This document shows, one piece after another, positions 26,606 through 36,004 of a stretch of DNA of 64,000 nt. Source of the DNA: Cellulomonas sp. URHD0024. Lineage in GTDB: Bacteria > Actinomycetota > Actinomycetes > Actinomycetales > Cellulomonadaceae. Within the stretch, counting starts at the first letter, position 1. Each line of letters begins with the position of its first letter. Both the position numbers and the translations under genes were made by a program. The stretch spans positions 61,729 through 125,728 of the forward strand of contig NZ_AUEW01000013.1 of assembly GCF_000426185.1 (NCBI RefSeq), written 5' to 3'. The notes beneath the pieces are model-generated. The model saw only the letters and a list, made by a program, of their open reading frames with translations, searched no databases and had not been told where the DNA came from.

Positions 26606-27104
26606 GGGATGCCTCCGTCGGGTGTCTGCAACGGTCCTCCCCATCCTGCCTCTAGCCGGGCCGTCTGAGTACAGGGACCTTCGGCACATGCGGACGCCGT
26701 GTCACATTCGGTAGGCCAGAGGGGACTCGGAGCTCCGGAGCCAGGCTCCGCACGAGCGGCAGGGCGGTTGCGTCGGCGCGGTGCAGCTCGGCGTGGTGCA
26801 GTTCGGAGTGGCAGCACGCGACGACCGGTCGCTGTGCGATACTGGCCGCGGCTCCCTGGGCGACCACACCGTCACGGGACCCTTGAGCTCGCAGCATCAG
26901 CTTGTCGTGCGCGCCAGCCGCCGCCCTGCCAGTCGGACGCCCCAGATCGGGACGCCGGCCAGGCCTCGCAGGCGATGGCGCCGACTCGGTGCAGCAGCCA
27001 CGACCGCCGACTTTCCGTCGCCGCGCAGAACGCGTGCGACGACCGACCTGCCGAGTACCGCCTGATGTGTGGGTGGCGATGCTCGGTACCCAGGAGCACT
27101 TCGC
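26606..27104. other. Intergenic region between cydA and rng
   Basis: Divergent control region of 499 bases. The left 85 bases hold the cydA promoter and DevR-like box. The right part shows no convincing gene; open frames here are shadows. A GATACT -10-like hexamer at 26838-26843 could start a leader of about 255 nt before rng. RNase E genes in other bacteria have long autoregulatory leaders, so this is plausible but unproven. Confidence 0.35.
26649..26688 (-). promoter_or_regulatory. cydA promoter with DevR (DosR)-like box
   Basis: On the plus strand 26674-26688 reads GGGACCTTCGGCACA, matching 10 of 13 defined positions of the mycobacterial DosR consensus GGGACTTNNGGCCCT. On the minus strand a TAGAGG -10 candidate (26649-26654) follows 19 nt later, so the box would overlap the -35 region, as for DevR activation. 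The start would lie near 26642, giving a leader of about 37 nt with GGAGG. Confidence 0.5.
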
Positions 27105-30100
27105 GTGACCGACGAATCCACCCGTACCCAGCAGGACGCAGCAGCAACGACGGACGCCGGGGCCGGAGCGCCACCGTCCCCCCCGCGTCGCCGCCGTGCC
27201 ACCCGTGTCACCGCCGCGCCGAGCAACGATGCACCGGCCGAGGCCATCACGACGCTGCCGACCCCGCAGCCCGAGCCCGTGGCGGCGCCGGTCGCAATCG
27301 AGCCGGCCGAGGTCGCTGCGCCCGCGGCACCCGTCAAGAAGTCCCGCCGCGTGACCCGAACCGTCGTTCCGGTGACCTCGGAGCAGGCCGTCGAGACGAC
27401 CACCGAGACGACCGCCGCCGAGGGCTCCGCTGTCCCGGCTGAGCCTGTCGAGGCGCCGGCCGTCCTGCCCGCGGACGCCACGACCCCCGACGACGCACCG
27501 CCTGCCAAGGCGCCGCGTCGTCGCCGCGCCAGCGCGCGCCCCGTCGCGACGCCGGAGCCCATCGCCGAGACCGAGCCCTCGGACGTCGCCGAGACCGAGC
27601 CCTCGGACGTCGTCGAGACCCCGGAGGACGTCGAGCCCGAGGTCGCCGAGGAACCGAAGTCGACGCCGACGATCGACGTCCTGGCCGAGTTCGCATCGAG
27701 CGCACCTGCCGCACCTGCCGCACCCGCGTCCAGCACCACCAGCACGACGACGACCGGTCCGCGGCTCGCGACCACCGCGCTGCTCTTCCAGGCTCCGGAA
27801 CCGAGCGCGACCCGCCCGCGGCGCCGTCGTGCGCAGGCCGGCACCGGATCGCCCGAGGAGATCTCCGAGGCCGCGCACCGGGTCGAGCCGGAGGCCGTCG
27901 TCGAGGCCGTCCAGGACGTCGAGGTCGACGTCGAGGTCGAGGCCGACGTCGTCGCGACGGAGACCGGGACGTCATCGGCGTCGCGCGGCTCTCGTCGACG
28001 GGGCCGGCGGGGTCGCAGCGGCACCGCTGCGGGTTCCGACGACTCCCTGGATGCGGTTGCCGAAGACCTGGAGGCCGCGTTCGCACGTGACCTCGCGCAG
28101 GACCTCGCACAGTCTGACGAGGGTGCGGACGAGAACGTCGAGGACCAGGACGACGACGAGGACGACGAGGGTGCCGAAGGCGGCGGGACGGGTACCGGTG
28201 CGCCGCGCCGTCGTCGTCGCCGGGGCGGTCGTGGCCGTCGAAGCCGTTCCGACTCGCCGGCCGGTCCGGGCGCGTCCGACGAGGACGAGGACGACACCGA
28301 CGAGCACGCCGCGGCGGACGACGCCGACGGCTCCGACGAGGCCGACTCGGACGAGTCCGGCGCCGACGAGGGCGGGACGAGCCGTCGTCGGCGCCGTCGT
28401 CGTCGCGGCTCCTCCGGTGGTTCGGGCGACGGCGGCGAGCCGCGCGCGGCTCGCACCCGGGCGCCCAGCGACGAGGTCACCGCGCTGCGTGGCTCGACGC
28501 GTCTGGAGGCCAAGCGCCAGCGCCGCCGGGACGGTCGGGACGCCGGTCGTCGTCGGCAGATCATCACCGAGTCCGAGTTCCTGGCCCGCCGTGAGTCGGT
28601 CGAACGCACGATGATCGTCCGCGAGAAGAACGCGCGGACGCAGATCGCGGTGCTCGAGGACGGCGTGCTGGTCGAGCACTACGTGTCCAACCAGGCGCAG
28701 ACGTCGATGGTCGGCAACGTCTACCTCGGTCGCGTGCAGAACGTGCTGCCCAGCATGGAGGCGGCCTTCGTCGACGTCGGCAAGGGCCGCAACGCCGTGC
28801 TGTACGCGGGCGAGGTCAACTGGGACGCCACGGGCCTCGAGGGCGGCTCCGCGCGCCGGATCGAGCAGGCGCTGAAGTCCGGCGACCCGGTGCTCGTCCA
28901 GGTCACCAAGGACCCGATCGGGCACAAGGGTGCCCGGCTGACCTCGCAGGTCACGCTCGCCGGCCGGTACCTGGTCTACGTCCCCGGTGGCGGCATGACC
29001 GGCATCAGCCGCAAGCTCCCGGACACCGAGCGCAACCGCCTCAAGCGGATCCTGCGTGAGATCGTCCCCGAGGCGGCCGGCGTCATCGTGCGCACCGCCG
29101 CCGAGGGCGCCTCGGAGGACGAGCTGCGCGCCGACATCGCCCGCCTGCAGGGCCAGTGGGAGGCGATCGAGAAGAAGTCGAAGACCGCGTCCGCGCCCGC
29201 ACTGCTGCAGGGCGAGCCGGACATGGCCATCCGCGTGGTCCGGGACATCTTCAACGACGACTTCTCGAAGCTCGTCGTCGAGGGTGCCGAGGCGTGGTCG
29301 ACGATCTCGTCGTACATCGACGAGCTGGCACCGGACCTCGCGCAGAAGGTCGAACGCTGGACCTCGCAGACGGACGTGTTCTCCGTGCACCGCATCGACG
29401 AGCAGCTGGCCAAGGGCATGGACCGCAAGGTCTGGCTGCCCTCGGGCGGCTCGCTGGTGATCGACCGCACCGAGGCGATGACCGTCGTCGACGTCAACAC
29501 CGGCAAGTTCACCGGTTCCGGCGGCACGCTCGAGGAGACCGTGACGCGCAACAACCTCGAGGCCGCCGAGGAGATCGTCCGTCAGCTCCGGCTGCGTGAC
29601 ATCGGCGGGATCATCGTCATCGACTTCATCGACATGGTGCTCGAGTCGAACCGCGACCTCGTGCTGCGCCGACTCGTCGAGTGCCTGGGTCGCGACCGCA
29701 CCAAGCACCAGGTCGCGGAGGTCACGTCCCTGGGTCTGGTGCAGATGACGCGCAAGCGGGTCGGCCAGGGCCTGGTCGAGGCGTTCAGCGAGACGTGCGA
29801 GCACTGCCACGGCCGCGGCTTCATCGTGCACGACGAGCCGATCGAGAAGGCCAACCAGCGCCCCGACGCCGGCGAGCAGCTCCCGCCGTCGAACGGTGAC
29901 GGCGCCGCCCCGCGGTCCCGCCGCAAGCGTGGTGGGACGGCCAAGGAACCGATCCTGCACCTGCCGCACGTCGGCGTTCCCGTCCTGCCGGAGGCCCGTG
30001 AGGCCGTCAAGGCGACCCTCGCGACCATCGCGGCGGCAGCGGCGCACGCGCACGAGCACGAGCACGAGCACGCTGCTGCCGTGGTCCTCGACCAGGAGGC

Positions 30101-30419
30101 GCCCGCGCACGAGGTCACCGAGGTGGAGACCGAGCAGGCCAGCCCGGCGGCTGCGCTGGACGTCTTCGCGGAGCTCGCGGTCTCGCACCCCGGTGCCGGC
30201 ACCACGACGACCGACGAGCCGGCCGACGGCGAGGTCGAGGAGCTGGAGCTGACCCCGGTCCCGGCCGACGTGTTCGAGTCCGACGACGAGGCTGGGGACG
30301 AGTCTGTAGACCAGTCCCACACGGAGTCCGCCGACGAGCCCGTCGACGAGCCGGTCGACGAGCCCCAGCCGGCCGACGAGTCCGCGAGCGAGACCGAGCA
30401 CGAGTACGACCAGCACTGA
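27105..30419 (+). CDS. rng: Ribonuclease E/G family protein
   Basis: 1104-aa endoribonuclease for rRNA maturation and mRNA decay. The first ~490 residues are low complexity: acidic and proline/alanine-rich with three arginine-rich patches (for example GTSRRRRRRRR near residue 430). The S1 domain starts at MVGNVYLGRVQNVLPSMEAAF (residue 535); catalytic DNase I-like domain has Asp 796 (VVDVNTGKFTG) and Asp 840 (IVIDFIDMV), equal to E. coli D303/D346. The zinc-link motif CEHC follows near 898. The C-tail is acidic with an HEHEHEHEH run. GTG 27105 has AGGAG upstream. Confidence 0.93.
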   Translation: MTDESTRTQQDAAATTDAGAGAPPSPPRRRRATRVTAAPSNDAPAEAITTLPTPQPEPVAAPVAIEPAEVAAPAAPVKKSRRVTRTVVPVTSEQAVETTTETTAAEGSAVPAEPVEAPAVLPADATTPDDAPPAKAPRRRRASARPVATPEPIAETEPSDVAETEPSDVVETPEDVEPEVAEEPKSTPTIDVLAEFASSAPAAPAAPASSTTSTTTTGPRLATTALLFQAPEPSATRPRRRRAQAGTGSPEEISEAAHRVEPEAVVEAVQDVEVDVEVEADVVATETGTSSASRGSRRRGRRGRSGTAAGSDDSLDAVAEDLEAAFARDLAQDLAQSDEGADENVEDQDDDEDDEGAEGGGTGTGAPRRRRRRGGRGRRSRSDSPAGPGASDEDEDDTDEHAAADDADGSDEADSDESGADEGGTSRRRRRRRRGSSGGSGDGGEPRAARTRAPSDEVTALRGSTRLEAKRQRRRDGRDAGRRRQIITESEFLARRESVERTMIVREKNARTQIAVLEDGVLVEHYVSNQAQTSMVGNVYLGRVQNVLPSMEAAFVDVGKGRNAVLYAGEVNWDATGLEGGSARRIEQALKSGDPVLVQVTKDPIGHKGARLTSQVTLAGRYLVYVPGGGMTGISRKLPDTERNRLKRILREIVPEAAGVIVRTAAEGASEDELRADIARLQGQWEAIEKKSKTASAPALLQGEPDMAIRVVRDIFNDDFSKLVVEGAEAWSTISSYIDELAPDLAQKVERWTSQTDVFSVHRIDEQLAKGMDRKVWLPSGGSLVIDRTEAMTVVDVNTGKFTGSGGTLEETVTRNNLEAAEEIVRQLRLRDIGGIIVIDFIDMVLESNRDLVLRRLVECLGRDRTKHQVAEVTSLGLVQMTRKRVGQGLVEAFSETCEHCHGRGFIVHDEPIEKANQRPDAGEQLPPSNGDGAAPRSRRKRGGTAKEPILHLPHVGVPVLPEAREAVKATLATIAAAAAHAHEHEHEHAAAVVLDQEAPAHEVTEVETEQASPAAALDVFAELAVSHPGAGTTTTDEPADGEVEELELTPVPADVFESDDEAGDESVDQSHTESADEPVDEPVDEPQPADESASETEHEYDQH

Positions 30420-30479
30420 GCCCGACCCCCCGGGGCGGCGTGCGTTGTGTCACGTCGCCGCCGGGGGAGCCGTCCAGGT

Positions 30480-30508
30480 TTGACCCGCAGCCGTGTGGTC
30501 CGTACTCT
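30480..30508 (+). promoter_or_regulatory. Promoter of rplU-rpmA
   Basis: -35 TTGACC (30480-30485), 17-bp spacer, -10 TACTCT (30503-30508): one of the best sigma-A-type promoters in the window. It implies a leader of about 165 nt (30515-30679) before rplU, long enough for an L21 autoregulatory structure, though I did not identify one. Confidence 0.65.
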
Positions 30509-30679
30509 TGAACGTCGGCGCGTCGTGTGCGCGCTGATCATGTGTGCCGCCTGATCCTGAGGATCGGCGTCGACGCGAACCCCCCACGGGACCGGCGCAG
30601 ACCGGTGGTGCGGGATGTGCGCGGGCGCTGGGGGCAGGTACGAGCAAGTTCTACGACATTCGCAGTTCGACGAGCAGAG

Positions 30680-31000
30680 ATGAGCAGCAACGTGGTGTAC
30701 GCGATCGTGAAGGCTGGCGGCCGCCAGGAGAAGGTCGCTGTCGGCGACGTCGTCGTCGTCGACCGCCTCTCCGCGCAGGCCGGCGCGACCATCGAGCTGC
30801 CCGCCCTGCTGCTCGTCGACGGTGCGACGGTCACCACCGACGCCTCGGCGCTGGCCAAGGTGAAGGTCACGGCGGAGGTCGTGCGGGACGAGAAGGGTCC
30901 CAAGATCGACATCCTCAAGTACAAGAACAAGACCGGCTACCGCAAGCGCCAGGGTCACCGCCAGAAGCTGACCCGCCTCAAGGTCACCGGCATCTCCTGA
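30680..31000 (+). CDS. rplU: 50S ribosomal protein L21
   Basis: 106 aa; family core [19 protein letters not shown] at the N-terminus and the C-terminal signature [24 protein letters not shown] 30680 is used; GTG 30692 would give the more usual start [10 protein letters not shown] and is a real alternative, because neither has a strong ribosome site. Followed by rpmA after 60 nt in the standard rplU-rpmA-obg order. Confidence 0.95.
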   Translation: MSSNVVYAIVKAGGRQEKVAVGDVVVVDRLSAQAGATIELPALLLVDGATVTTDASALAKVKVTAEVVRDEKGPKIDILKYKNKTGYRKRQGHRQKLTRLKVTGIS

Positions 31001-31060
31001 TCTCGCGCCGCGGCCGATGGCTGCGGACCCCCACACTCTGAGCACGAAAGCAGGAATGTC

Positions 31061-31321
31061 ATGGCACACAAGAAGGGCGCGAGCTCCTCGCGCAACGGTC
31101 GCGACTCGAACGCCCAGCGCCTCGGCGTCAAGCGGTTCGGTGGCCAGGTCGTCAAGGCCGGCGAGATCATCGTCCGCCAGCGCGGCACGCACTTCCACCC
31201 CGGCGTGAACGTCGGCCGTGGCGGCGACGACACGCTGTTCGCGCTCGCCCCCGGTGCCGTCACGTTCGGCACGCGCCGTGGGCGCAAGGTCATCGACGTC
31301 GTGGTGGCTGCTGAGGTCTGA
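31061..31321 (+). CDS. rpmA: 50S ribosomal protein L27
   Basis: 86 aa. N-terminus [23 protein letters not shown] reaches the peptidyl transferase centre in known ribosomes; no N-terminal leader to be cleaved is present. ATG 31061 follows AGCAGGAATGTC (AGGA ribosome site). A terminator follows the gene. Confidence 0.97.
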   Translation: MAHKKGASSSRNGRDSNAQRLGVKRFGGQVVKAGEIIVRQRGTHFHPGVNVGRGGDDTLFALAPGAVTFGTRRGRKVIDVVVAAEV

Positions 31322-31363
31322 GTGTTGTGACGCGCGGCATCGGTCCGCGTCAGGTATTCGTGG

Positions 31364-31393
31364 AGGGGCGCACCGGTGCGGTGCGCCCCTTTC
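31364..31393 (+). terminator. Hairpin terminator after rpmA
   Basis: Perfect 11-bp stem AGGGGCGCACC / GGTGCGCCCCT with a 5-nt loop, followed by TTTCG. Ends rplU-rpmA before obg. Confidence 0.7.
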
Positions 31394-31434
31394 GCGTGTG
31401 AGTATCGAACGAGAGCAAGAAGAGAGGTTCAGCC

Positions 31435-32958
31435 GTGGTGACATTCGTCGACCGGGTCGTGCTGCACGCGACCGGCGGTGACGGTGGGCACGGTTGTGCG
31501 TCCATCCACCGGGAGAAGTTCAAGCCGCTCGCGGGCCCCGACGGGGGCAACGGCGGCAATGGTGGATCGGTGATCATCGAGGTCGACCCGCAGGTCACGA
31601 CGTTGCTCGACTACCACCACCTGCCGCACCGGCACGCCCCGTCGGGCACCCAGGGCATGGGCGACCACCGCTCGGGCTCGACGGGCGGCGACCTCGTGCT
31701 CGGTGTCCCGGACGGCACGGTGGTCAAGGACGTCGAGGGCAACGTGCTGGCAGACCTCGTCGGCGTGGGTGCCCAGTACGTCGCAGCCCCCGGCGGCCGC
31801 GGTGGCCTGGGCAACGCGGCCCTGGCGTCGGCCCGCCGCAAGGCCCCCGGCTTCGCGCTGCTGGGGGAGCCCGGCGAGGCGCACGACGTCGTGCTCGAGC
31901 TCAAGACGATCGCGGACGTCGCCCTCGTCGGCTACCCGAGCGCCGGCAAGTCGAGCCTCGTGGCCGCCATCTCGGCGGCCCGTCCGAAGATCGCCGACTA
32001 CCCGTTCACGACGCTGGTGCCCAACCTCGGCGTCGTCCAGGCCGGCACCGCCCGGTACACCGTCGCCGACGTCCCCGGGCTCATCCCGGGCGCGTCCGAG
32101 GGCCGCGGCCTGGGCCTGGAGTTCCTGCGCCACATCGAGCGCTGCGCGGTCATCGTGCACGTTCTCGACTGCGCGACCCTCGAGCCGGACCGCGACCCGA
32201 TCTCGGACCTCGACGTCATCGAGGCCGAGCTCGCGACGTACGCGGGCGACCTGAGCATCGAGGGTGGTCGGGTGCCGATCACCGAGCGACCGCAGATCGT
32301 CGTGCTCAACAAGATCGACGTGCCCGAGGCGCGCGACCTGGCCGAGCTGGTCAAGCCCGAGCTCGAGGCCCGTGGGCTGCGCGTGTTCGAGGTGTCGACA
32401 GCCAGCCACGAAGGTCTGCGACCGCTCACGTTCGCGCTCGGAGAGATCGTCGACAAAGCTCGTCGAGACGCACCTGTGCCCGAGAACACGCGGGTCGTCC
32501 TGCGTCCCAAGGCCGTCGACGATGCGGGGTTCACGGTCACGCGGCGCGAGGTCGAGGGCCAGGGCGTCTACTTCTGGATCCGTGGCGACAAGCCTGAGCG
32601 CTGGGTCCGCCAGACGGACTTCTCGAACGACGAGGCCGTCGGCTACCTCGCCGACCGGCTCGCGCGCCTCGGCGTCGAGGAGCAGCTCTTCAAGACCGGA
32701 GCCGTGCCCGGCGACGAGGTGCGGATCGGCCCCGAGCACAATGCGGTCGTCTTCGACTGGGAGCCGACGCTCATGACCGGCGCCGAGTTCCTGGGCGGCC
32801 CTCGCGGCGTCGACCTGCGCATCGAGGACCGGTCGCGTCCGACGCGTGGTGAGAAGCGTCAGGAGTACAAGGAGCGCATGGACGCCAAGACGGAGGCGCG
32901 CGAGGAGCTCTGGACCGAGCGCGAGGCCGGCGTGTGGACGGACGCGGCCTCCGAGTGA
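31435..32958 (+). CDS. obg: Obg-family GTPase
   Basis: 507-aa GTPase involved in 50S assembly and stress control. Glycine-rich Obg fold at 1-158 ([14 protein letters not shown] near residue 37), G domain with P-loop GYPSAGKSS starting at residue 166, switch [14 protein letters not shown]3 [13 protein letters not shown], then an OCT domain from about 360 and a charged C-tail. GTG 31435 has GAGAGG upstream. Precedes proB. Confidence 0.96.
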   Translation: MVTFVDRVVLHATGGDGGHGCASIHREKFKPLAGPDGGNGGNGGSVIIEVDPQVTTLLDYHHLPHRHAPSGTQGMGDHRSGSTGGDLVLGVPDGTVVKDVEGNVLADLVGVGAQYVAAPGGRGGLGNAALASARRKAPGFALLGEPGEAHDVVLELKTIADVALVGYPSAGKSSLVAAISAARPKIADYPFTTLVPNLGVVQAGTARYTVADVPGLIPGASEGRGLGLEFLRHIERCAVIVHVLDCATLEPDRDPISDLDVIEAELATYAGDLSIEGGRVPITERPQIVVLNKIDVPEARDLAELVKPELEARGLRVFEVSTASHEGLRPLTFALGEIVDKARRDAPVPENTRVVLRPKAVDDAGFTVTRREVEGQGVYFWIRGDKPERWVRQTDFSNDEAVGYLADRLARLGVEEQLFKTGAVPGDEVRIGPEHNAVVFDWEPTLMTGAEFLGGPRGVDLRIEDRSRPTRGEKRQEYKERMDAKTEAREELWTEREAGVWTDAASE

Positions 32959-33003
32959 CGTCCGGCTCGCGGATATCAACCGGGATCTGCCCTGTTCGCG
33001 CGG

Positions 33004-33009
33004 CAGAAT
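33004..33009 (+). promoter_or_regulatory. -10 hexamer CAGAAT for proB
   Basis: CAGAAT with a 7-nt spacer before GTG 33017. It covers the in-frame ATG at 33008, which argues against that ATG. Confidence 0.4.
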
Positions 33010-33016
33010 GCCGGTC

Positions 33017-34156
33017 GTGACCGTCGACGCCCTGCAGGACCGCCAGCAGCTGGTCACCGCGTCTCGCGTCGTCGTGAAGATCGGCTCCTCGTCCCTGACG
33101 ACCCCCGACGGTCGGCTCGCGCCGGAGCGTCTGAACGCGCTGGTCGACGTGCTCGCGGCGCGGCGCGCGGCCGGGGGCCAGGTCGTGCTGGTGTCGTCCG
33201 GGGCCATCGCGGCCGGGATCGGGCCCCTCGGCCTGGCGGCTCGTCCGAAGGACCTGGCGACCCAGCAGGCCGCCGCCTCGGTGGGCCAGGGGCTCCTCGT
33301 CGCGCACTACACGGCGGCGTTCGCGCGGCACGGGCTGCAGGTCGGGCAGGTGCTGCTGACCGCGGACGACACGGTCCGACGCGTGCACTACCGCAACGCG
33401 CACCGGGCCCTGACGCGCCTGCTCGACCTCGGCATCGTGCCGGTGATCAACGAGAACGACGCCGTCGCCACCGACGAGATCCGGTTCGGCGACAACGACC
33501 GCCTGGCCGCCCTCGTCTCGCACCTCGTGCACGCCGACGCGCTCATGCTGCTCAGCGACGTCGACTCGCTCTACACGGGACCGCCCTCGCGGGACGGCTC
33601 CCGGCGCATCGCCTCGGTGGTCGTCGCGGAGGACCTCGAGGGGATCGACGTGGCCTCGCGGGGGAGCGCCGTGGGCACGGGCGGCATGGTGACCAAGCTG
33701 GAGTCGGTGGCGATCGCGACCCAGTCGGGCGTCCCGGTGATCCTGACGTCTGCGGCCCAGGCCGCGCAGGCGCTCGCCGGCGAGGACGTCGGCACCTGGT
33801 TCACCGCGACCGGTCGGCGCACGTCGATCCGCAGGCTCTGGCTCGCGCACGCCGCGCACACCCGCGGTCGGCTCGTGCTCGACGCCGGTGCCGTGCGTGC
33901 CGTCGTCGAGCGGGGGACCTCGCTCCTGCCTGCGGGTGTGACCGGGTTCGAGGGGGCCTTCGAGGAGGGCGACCCCGTCGAGCTCGTCGGCCCGGACGGC
34001 GCGCTGATCGGCCGCGGGCTCGTGGCCTACGACGCGAGCGAGGTGCCCGGGCTGCTCGGCCGCTCGACGCAGGACCTGCGCGCCGAGCTCGGCCCCGGCT
34101 ACGACCGGGAGCTCGTCCACCGCGACGACCTGGTCCTGGTCCGCAAGCGCCGCTAG
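33017..34156 (+). CDS. proB: Glutamate 5-kinase
   Basis: 379 aa. First step of proline synthesis from glutamate. Amino acid kinase domain about 1-260: VVVKIGSSSLT near residue 19, LVSSGAIAAG near 58, VINENDAVATDE near 142 and GTGGMVTKLESVAIA near 220; PUA domain from about 280 (RGRLVLDAGAVRAVVERG). GTG 33017 is preferred over ATG 33008 on promoter grounds. Normally followed by proA; here a 14.4-kb block separates them. Confidence 0.95.
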   Translation: MTVDALQDRQQLVTASRVVVKIGSSSLTTPDGRLAPERLNALVDVLAARRAAGGQVVLVSSGAIAAGIGPLGLAARPKDLATQQAAASVGQGLLVAHYTAAFARHGLQVGQVLLTADDTVRRVHYRNAHRALTRLLDLGIVPVINENDAVATDEIRFGDNDRLAALVSHLVHADALMLLSDVDSLYTGPPSRDGSRRIASVVVAEDLEGIDVASRGSAVGTGGMVTKLESVAIATQSGVPVILTSAAQAAQALAGEDVGTWFTATGRRTSIRRLWLAHAAHTRGRLVLDAGAVRAVVERGTSLLPAGVTGFEGAFEEGDPVELVGPDGALIGRGLVAYDASEVPGLLGRSTQDLRAELGPGYDRELVHRDDLVLVRKRR

Positions 34157-34172
34157 CCCGCGCTTCGTCCCC

Positions 34173-34222
34173 GCAACGTCCGCACTCGGTGGGGTTACTG
34201 CCCCCACGAGTGCGGACGTTGC
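34173..34222. repeat. Large palindrome after proB
   Basis: GCAACGTCCGCACTCG (34173-34188) is repeated exactly inverted at 34207-34222; the centre GTGGGG-TTACTG-CCCCCA can extend the stem. No T-run. It marks the left boundary of the block inserted between proB and proA and could be a REP-like element or part of a terminator. Confidence 0.6.
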
Positions 34223-34247
34223 CGAGATCGGGAGTTCTCCGCGAACG

Positions 34248-34285
34248 ACGAAGGGGCGGGCCGACGCTGCGGCCCGCCCCTTCGT
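34248..34285. terminator. Bidirectional terminator between proB and the ABC operon
   Basis: Perfect 16-bp stem ACGAAGGGGCGGGCCG / its complement with a 6-nt loop (ACGCTG). It sits between the converging proB and substrate-binding protein genes and should stop transcription from both sides. Confidence 0.75.
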
Positions 34286-34291
34286 GCGGTG

Positions 34292-35941
34292 TCAGCTACC
34301 GATCCACGCCTGCGTCAGCTGGTCGAGGCGCGAGTCCGCACCCAGCTGCACGTCGTGCACGTCGCTGTTCAGGCCGAGGAACGTGGTCAGCTCGTGCACC
34401 GGGACCACGTGGTGCTGCGTGACCAGTCGCTCCTGCGCGTCCGCGAGGACGGCGTTGCGTTCCGTCGCGTCGCCGATGGTCAGCTGCTTCTGCAGGAGGG
34501 TCTCGAGGTCGGGGTCGGCGATCTTGTAGAAGTTCGTCGCCGCCGTCGAGTACTGCGTGCGCAGGACGTCACCGTCGGCCCGGCTGAGGTTGCCCCACAC
34601 CAGGTCGAACGAGCCGTCCTTCAGCTTCGCCTGGAAGTCCGGCACCGTGCCGCTCCAGAGCTGCGCGTCGATGCCGTTGGCCTTGAGCTCCTGCTGGATG
34701 AGCTCGACCGAGGTCTGGTTCGGGGAGAAGTTCGTGATCCAGACCAGGACTGGGGCCAGCGGCTTGCCGTCCTTGGCGTAGATGCCGTCCGATCCCTTGG
34801 CCCAGCCGGCCTTCTCGAGGACCGACGCCGCCTTCTTCGGGTCGGTCACGATGTCCTTGCTGACGTCGGCGACGCCCGGCGTCGTGCTCGCCAGCGGCCC
34901 TTCGGCGACCGCGAAGCCGTCGTTGAGGGCCGTGTCGCGGACCTCGGTCGGGTTGACGGTGAGCGCGATGGCCTCGCGGACCGCCGGGTCCGAACCGAGT
35001 GCGCCGGCCTCGTTGAACGTGAGGCCGAACGTGATGCCGGGGTTGGCCCGGCTCACGAGGTCGAATCCGGAGTCCTTCAGGGTCGCGATGTCGGTCGGCT
35101 GCACGCCGCCGATCACGTTCACCTGGTCGGAGGTCAGCGCTCCCGTGCGCACGCCCGCCTCGGGGATCACCTGGAACGTGACGGAGTCGAGGTGGGCGTT
35201 GCCGGTGTTCGTGCGGCCGTCGGGGCCCCAGGCGTACTCGGGCCGGGCCTTCAGCACGGTCTCCGTGTCCTTCGTGTAGTGGTCGAGCGTGAAGGGCCCG
35301 GTGCCGACGACACCCGTGCCGCTGGCGCGGTCGTCGAACGGGATCGCGAGCGTGGAGTCGGCGACGATCCCGAGGGCGACCGCGGACGTCGCCTGCGGGA
35401 ACGCCGCGTTCGGCGCCTTGAAGGCGACCTTCACCGTCAACGGGCCGACGGCGGTCGTGCCCACGTAGCCGGTGAAGTTCGGTGCCGCGGAGCTCTTGGC
35501 ACCCGCCGCGACCGCGTCGTCGAAGGTCTTCTTCACGGAGTCTGCGGTGAACGGCGTGCCGTCGGAGAACGTCACGCCGTCGCGCAGCGTGAAGGTGAAC
35601 TCGGTCGCGTCGGCGTTCGCCTCCCACGTCGTGGCGAGCCAGGGCTTCAGCGAGCCGTCGGCGGGGTCCTGCCAGAGCAGGGAGTCGACGATCTGGCGGG
35701 TCACGTACAGGGTGTCGTTGCCGGAGCCGATGCCGGACGGGTTCAGCGAGATCGGGTCGTTCCCGATGGCGAACGTGAGGTCGCCGCCGTCGACCGGCGT
35801 GTCGGCGGCCTGCGAGGCGCTCGACGAGCTCCCGTCGCTGGCCGCGTCCGAGCCCGACGAGCAGGCGGCGAGCAGCAGGGCGGTGGTGGCGATGCCGGCC
35901 AGGAGGACGGCGTGACGGCGCGAGGGTCGTCGGACGGACAT
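34292..35941 (-). CDS. Family-5 (oligopeptide-type) ABC substrate-binding lipoprotein
   Basis: 549 aa with a lipoprotein signal: RRPSRRH, hydrophobic core, lipobox LLLAAC with Cys about residue 27, then a Ser-rich linker. SBP_bac_5 fold marks: NDPISLNPSGIG, GSLKPWLATTWE, FTLRDGVTFSDGTPFTADSV near residue 120, GTGPFTLDHY. It delivers a peptide-like solute to the two permeases encoded upstream. Last gene of the SAM-riboswitch operon, 63 nt after the ATPase gene, so the cargo is probably a sulfur compound (inference). Ended by the shared terminator. Confidence 0.9.
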   Translation of the reverse strand: MSVRRPSRRHAVLLAGIATTALLLAACSSGSDAASDGSSSSASQAADTPVDGGDLTFAIGNDPISLNPSGIGSGNDTLYVTRQIVDSLLWQDPADGSLKPWLATTWEANADATEFTFTLRDGVTFSDGTPFTADSVKKTFDDAVAAGAKSSAAPNFTGYVGTTAVGPLTVKVAFKAPNAAFPQATSAVALGIVADSTLAIPFDDRASGTGVVGTGPFTLDHYTKDTETVLKARPEYAWGPDGRTNTGNAHLDSVTFQVIPEAGVRTGALTSDQVNVIGGVQPTDIATLKDSGFDLVSRANPGITFGLTFNEAGALGSDPAVREAIALTVNPTEVRDTALNDGFAVAEGPLASTTPGVADVSKDIVTDPKKAASVLEKAGWAKGSDGIYAKDGKPLAPVLVWITNFSPNQTSVELIQQELKANGIDAQLWSGTVPDFQAKLKDGSFDLVWGNLSRADGDVLRTQYSTAATNFYKIADPDLETLLQKQLTIGDATERNAVLADAQERLVTQHHVVPVHELTTFLGLNSDVHDVQLGADSRLDQLTQAWIGS

Positions 35942-36004
35942 GATCTGGTGCTCCTTGCTGAGGGTGGGTGAGGGCGCGCGGGGCTCAGTCGCGTCGACAC
36001 GAGG

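Noticed and set aside
27334..28110. Long minus-strand ORFs inside rng
   Set aside because: They are shadows of the repetitive GC-rich N-terminal region of rng with Arg/Ser/Pro-rich translations.
33008..33010. ATG as proB start
   Set aside because: It lies within the CAGAAT -10 hexamer; GTG 33017 fits the leaderless pattern better.
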